From assembly GCA_904502105.1 (NCBI GenBank), contig CAJGDF010000078.1, positions 1 through 7,824 of the forward strand: 7,824 nt of DNA. The letters run 5' to 3'. Under the pieces are notes generated by a model. It was not told where the DNA came from, did no database searches, and worked only from the letters and a program-made list of their open reading frames with translations. This document shows, in pieces, positions 6,630 through 7,824 of the stretch (position 1 is its first letter; each line of letters starts with the position of its first letter). Both the position numbers and the translations under genes were made by a program. This DNA is from an uncultured Clostridia bacterium (GTDB lineage Bacteria; Bacillota; Clostridia; Oscillospirales; UBA644).

Positions 6630-7174
6630 AAAAAAGTTTTCTTATTTATCTTATTCTTGGTATCGGACAGGTTGCAGTCGGTATTTTAGGCTCGTATTAT
6701 ACCTTAATTGTCTGCGGGGTTTTTCTGATATTCAAAGGCCTTTCAAGTATAATTGAAAACTCAAAAAAATCGATAAAATCAATGGTTAGTGCTCCGTTTG
6801 CCCTTGTTTGTGCATATACTGTATTCTACTCTTGCTATATGTTTATCTCGGAGCTTGATTATGCGGCCGTTCGTCCTCAGGCATGGATCGTATTTCCCAT
6901 TGTTTTAACATTCGTTATCTTTCTTTTGCTTTTTCTTTCTGCGCGAGATCTTATGCTTTCAGAAGAAAATACAGACGAAATCTTCGCAAAAAAAACAATG
7001 GATTCATCAATTGAAAATATGACAATTTTCGCAATTCTTCTTGTCGGATGGCTCGGCACATTTGTTTTTGATTTTTATTTTGACTACGCTGCAGCCTTGG
7101 CTCTTATTTCTTGTTTTGTAAAAAATATCAAAGATTATATCTTATCAACACACACAACACCCATATCGGAATAA
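6626..7174 (+). CDS. Unrecognised membrane protein with about six helices
   Basis: I do not recognise this 182-residue protein. Hydrophobic stretches suggest six membrane segments at about 4-22, 24-41, 54-75, 87-105, 132-150 and 152-168. A charged loop (ARDLMLSEENTDEIFAKKTMD, ~106-126) separates the fourth and fifth, and a short polar tail (STHTTPISE) ends the chain. No catalytic or metal-binding motif stands out. The six-helix plan and the last pair of helices faintly recall the membrane domain of cation diffusion facilitators, but their diagnostic Asp/His motifs and cytosolic domain are not visible, so no function is assigned. The start MKKSFLIYL is sensible, though the nearest GAGAGG is 18 bases away. 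It is driven by a perfect-consensus promoter and lies 39 bases before mreB, with which it is probably co-transcribed. Confidence 0.8.
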   Translation: MKKSFLIYLILGIGQVAVGILGSYYTLIVCGVFLIFKGLSSIIENSKKSIKSMVSAPFALVCAYTVFYSCYMFISELDYAAVRPQAWIVFPIVLTFVIFLLLFLSARDLMLSEENTDEIFAKKTMDSSIENMTIFAILLVGWLGTFVFDFYFDYAAALALISCFVKNIKDYILSTHTTPISE

Positions 7175-7196
7175 CTTCCGATCACACACACAACAC
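7148..7196 (+). repeat. Two 13-base CA repeats flanking a hairpin at the stop codon
   Basis: ACACACACAACAC occurs at 7148-7160 and again at 7184-7196. Between them ATCGGAA (7165-7171) and TTCCGAT (7176-7182) form a 7-bp stem whose TAAC loop contains the stop codon (7172-7174) of the membrane protein gene. There is no T-tract, so it is not a normal intrinsic terminator. The CA-rich stretch leads straight into the mreB ribosome binding site and should be unstructured RNA. Confidence 0.6.
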
Positions 7197-7213
7197 ACAA
7201 AAGGAACTAAAAG

Positions 7214-7824
7214 ATGTTTGAAAAAAATATTGGTATTGACCTTGGAACTGCCTCTGTTCTGATTTACGTTAGAGGCAAAGGTATCGTTTTGCGCGAACCG
7301 TCGGTTGTTGCCATAGACAGAACAACCGGTAAAATTCTTAAAGTTGGTGTCGAAGCTCAGGAGATGTTGGGTCGTACGCCCGGAAATATCCTCGCGATCC
7401 GTCCTCTCCGTGACGGCGTAATATCCGACTATGAAACGACCGAACGTATGCTGAAGTATTTTATTAAGCGTGTTAACGGTCATTCGATCTTCCGTCCCAA
7501 CATCGTTGTTTGTATTCCATCAAAAATTAACGAGGTTGAAGAACGTGCGGTAAGGGATGCCGCGCTTAATGCCGGCGCAAAATCTGTTGAGCTTATCGAA
7601 GAGCCGATGGCTGCCGCTATCGGTGCTGGTATAGATATCTCAAAACCCAGAGGTGTAATGGTTATAGATATCGGCGGTGGTACTGCTGATATTGCGGTCA
7701 TTTCTTTGGGTGACGTTGTTGTTTCCGAAAGCGTAAAGGTTGCTGGTGACAGATTTGACGAAGCTCTCGTTAAATTTATACGTAAGGAATGGGGTATTCT
7801 CATTGGTGAAAGAACCGCTGAAGA
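7214..7824 (+). CDS. mreB: Rod shape-determining protein MreB, 3' end outside the window
   Basis: Bacterial actin that forms membrane-associated filaments guiding the elongasome and lateral peptidoglycan synthesis. The 203 visible residues cover about 60% of the usual 330-345. Seen are the phosphate-1 loop GIDLGTAS (7-14), GKGIVLREPSVVAID (21-35), GRTPGNILAIRPLRDGVISDYE (53-74), the connecting IEEPMAAAIGAG (128-139) and phosphate-2 loop DIGGGTAD (152-159), all diagnostic of MreB/Mbl. Distinguishing MreB from the paralogues Mbl or MreBH is not possible from this part alone. AAAGGA 8 bases before ATG 7214 supports the start. The A/C-rich leader should keep the site accessible. Probably co-transcribed with the membrane protein upstream; mreC and mreD would be expected beyond the edge but are not seen. 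Confidence 0.93.
   Translation, partial: MFEKNIGIDLGTASVLIYVRGKGIVLREPSVVAIDRTTGKILKVGVEAQEMLGRTPGNILAIRPLRDGVISDYETTERMLKYFIKRVNGHSIFRPNIVVCIPSKINEVEERAVRDAALNAGAKSVELIEEPMAAAIGAGIDISKPRGVMVIDIGGGTADIAVISLGDVVVSESVKVAGDRFDEALVKFIRKEWGILIGERTAE

Noticed and set aside
6626..7174. Membrane protein as a truncated cation diffusion facilitator
   Set aside because: Only helix count and a vague C-terminal resemblance support it; the metal-binding Asp/His motifs and cytosolic domain are not visible.
7145..7803. Two minus-strand open frames of 112 and 107 codons
   Set aside because: Antisense to mreB, which has full actin-family motifs and a good ribosome binding site.

Overview
The window looks like a chromosomal segment of an AT-rich, Gram-positive, clostridia-like bacterium (Bacillota). 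The basis is the gene families present (non-mevalonate IspG, RseP/RasP site-2 protease, YerC-type TrpR-like regulator, class 1B PyrD, clostridial-type MreB), strong AGGAG-like ribosome binding sites and near-consensus sigma-A promoters. This placement is inference from gene content, not from a search. I see no mobile element, CRISPR array, rRNA or tRNA. Most of the window is housekeeping DNA.

Layout. (1) 1-680, minus strand: a Cof-type HAD phosphatase whose 3' end is cut by the window edge, with its own promoter at 738-766. (2) 796-829: a strong 12-bp hairpin separating that gene from its neighbours. (3) 828-6407, minus strand: a tight six-gene run transcribed in the order D-Ala-D-Ala carboxypeptidase, yerC, rseP, ispG, pyrD, birA. 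Gaps are 33, 70 (yerC to rseP, actually 4598-4667), 12, 29 and 0 bases. The only clear promoter is at 6492-6520, so it is probably one operon. (4) 6408-6625: a divergent regulatory region with back-to-back sigma-A promoters, the rightward one a perfect TTGACA-17-TATAAT. (5) 6626-7174, plus strand: an unrecognised protein with about six membrane segments. (6) 7214-7824, plus strand: the first ~203 codons of mreB, cut by the right edge.

Functional reading. The divergent region separates two envelope-related units: a peptidoglycan carboxypeptidase to the left and the cell-shape actin MreB to the right. The leftward run mixes envelope (carboxypeptidase), membrane proteolysis (rseP), isoprenoid precursor synthesis (ispG, ultimately feeding undecaprenyl phosphate), pyrimidine synthesis (pyrD) and protein biotinylation (birA). 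rseP next to ispG is a familiar pairing, but the usual dxr is missing upstream of rseP, and pyrD lacks its usual pyrK neighbour. The least explained items are the six-helix membrane protein before mreB, a nine-codon upstream ORF whose stop overlaps its start codon, and a small hairpin with that gene's stop codon in its loop flanked by 13-base CA repeats. I found no convincing evidence of a wholly new system here.
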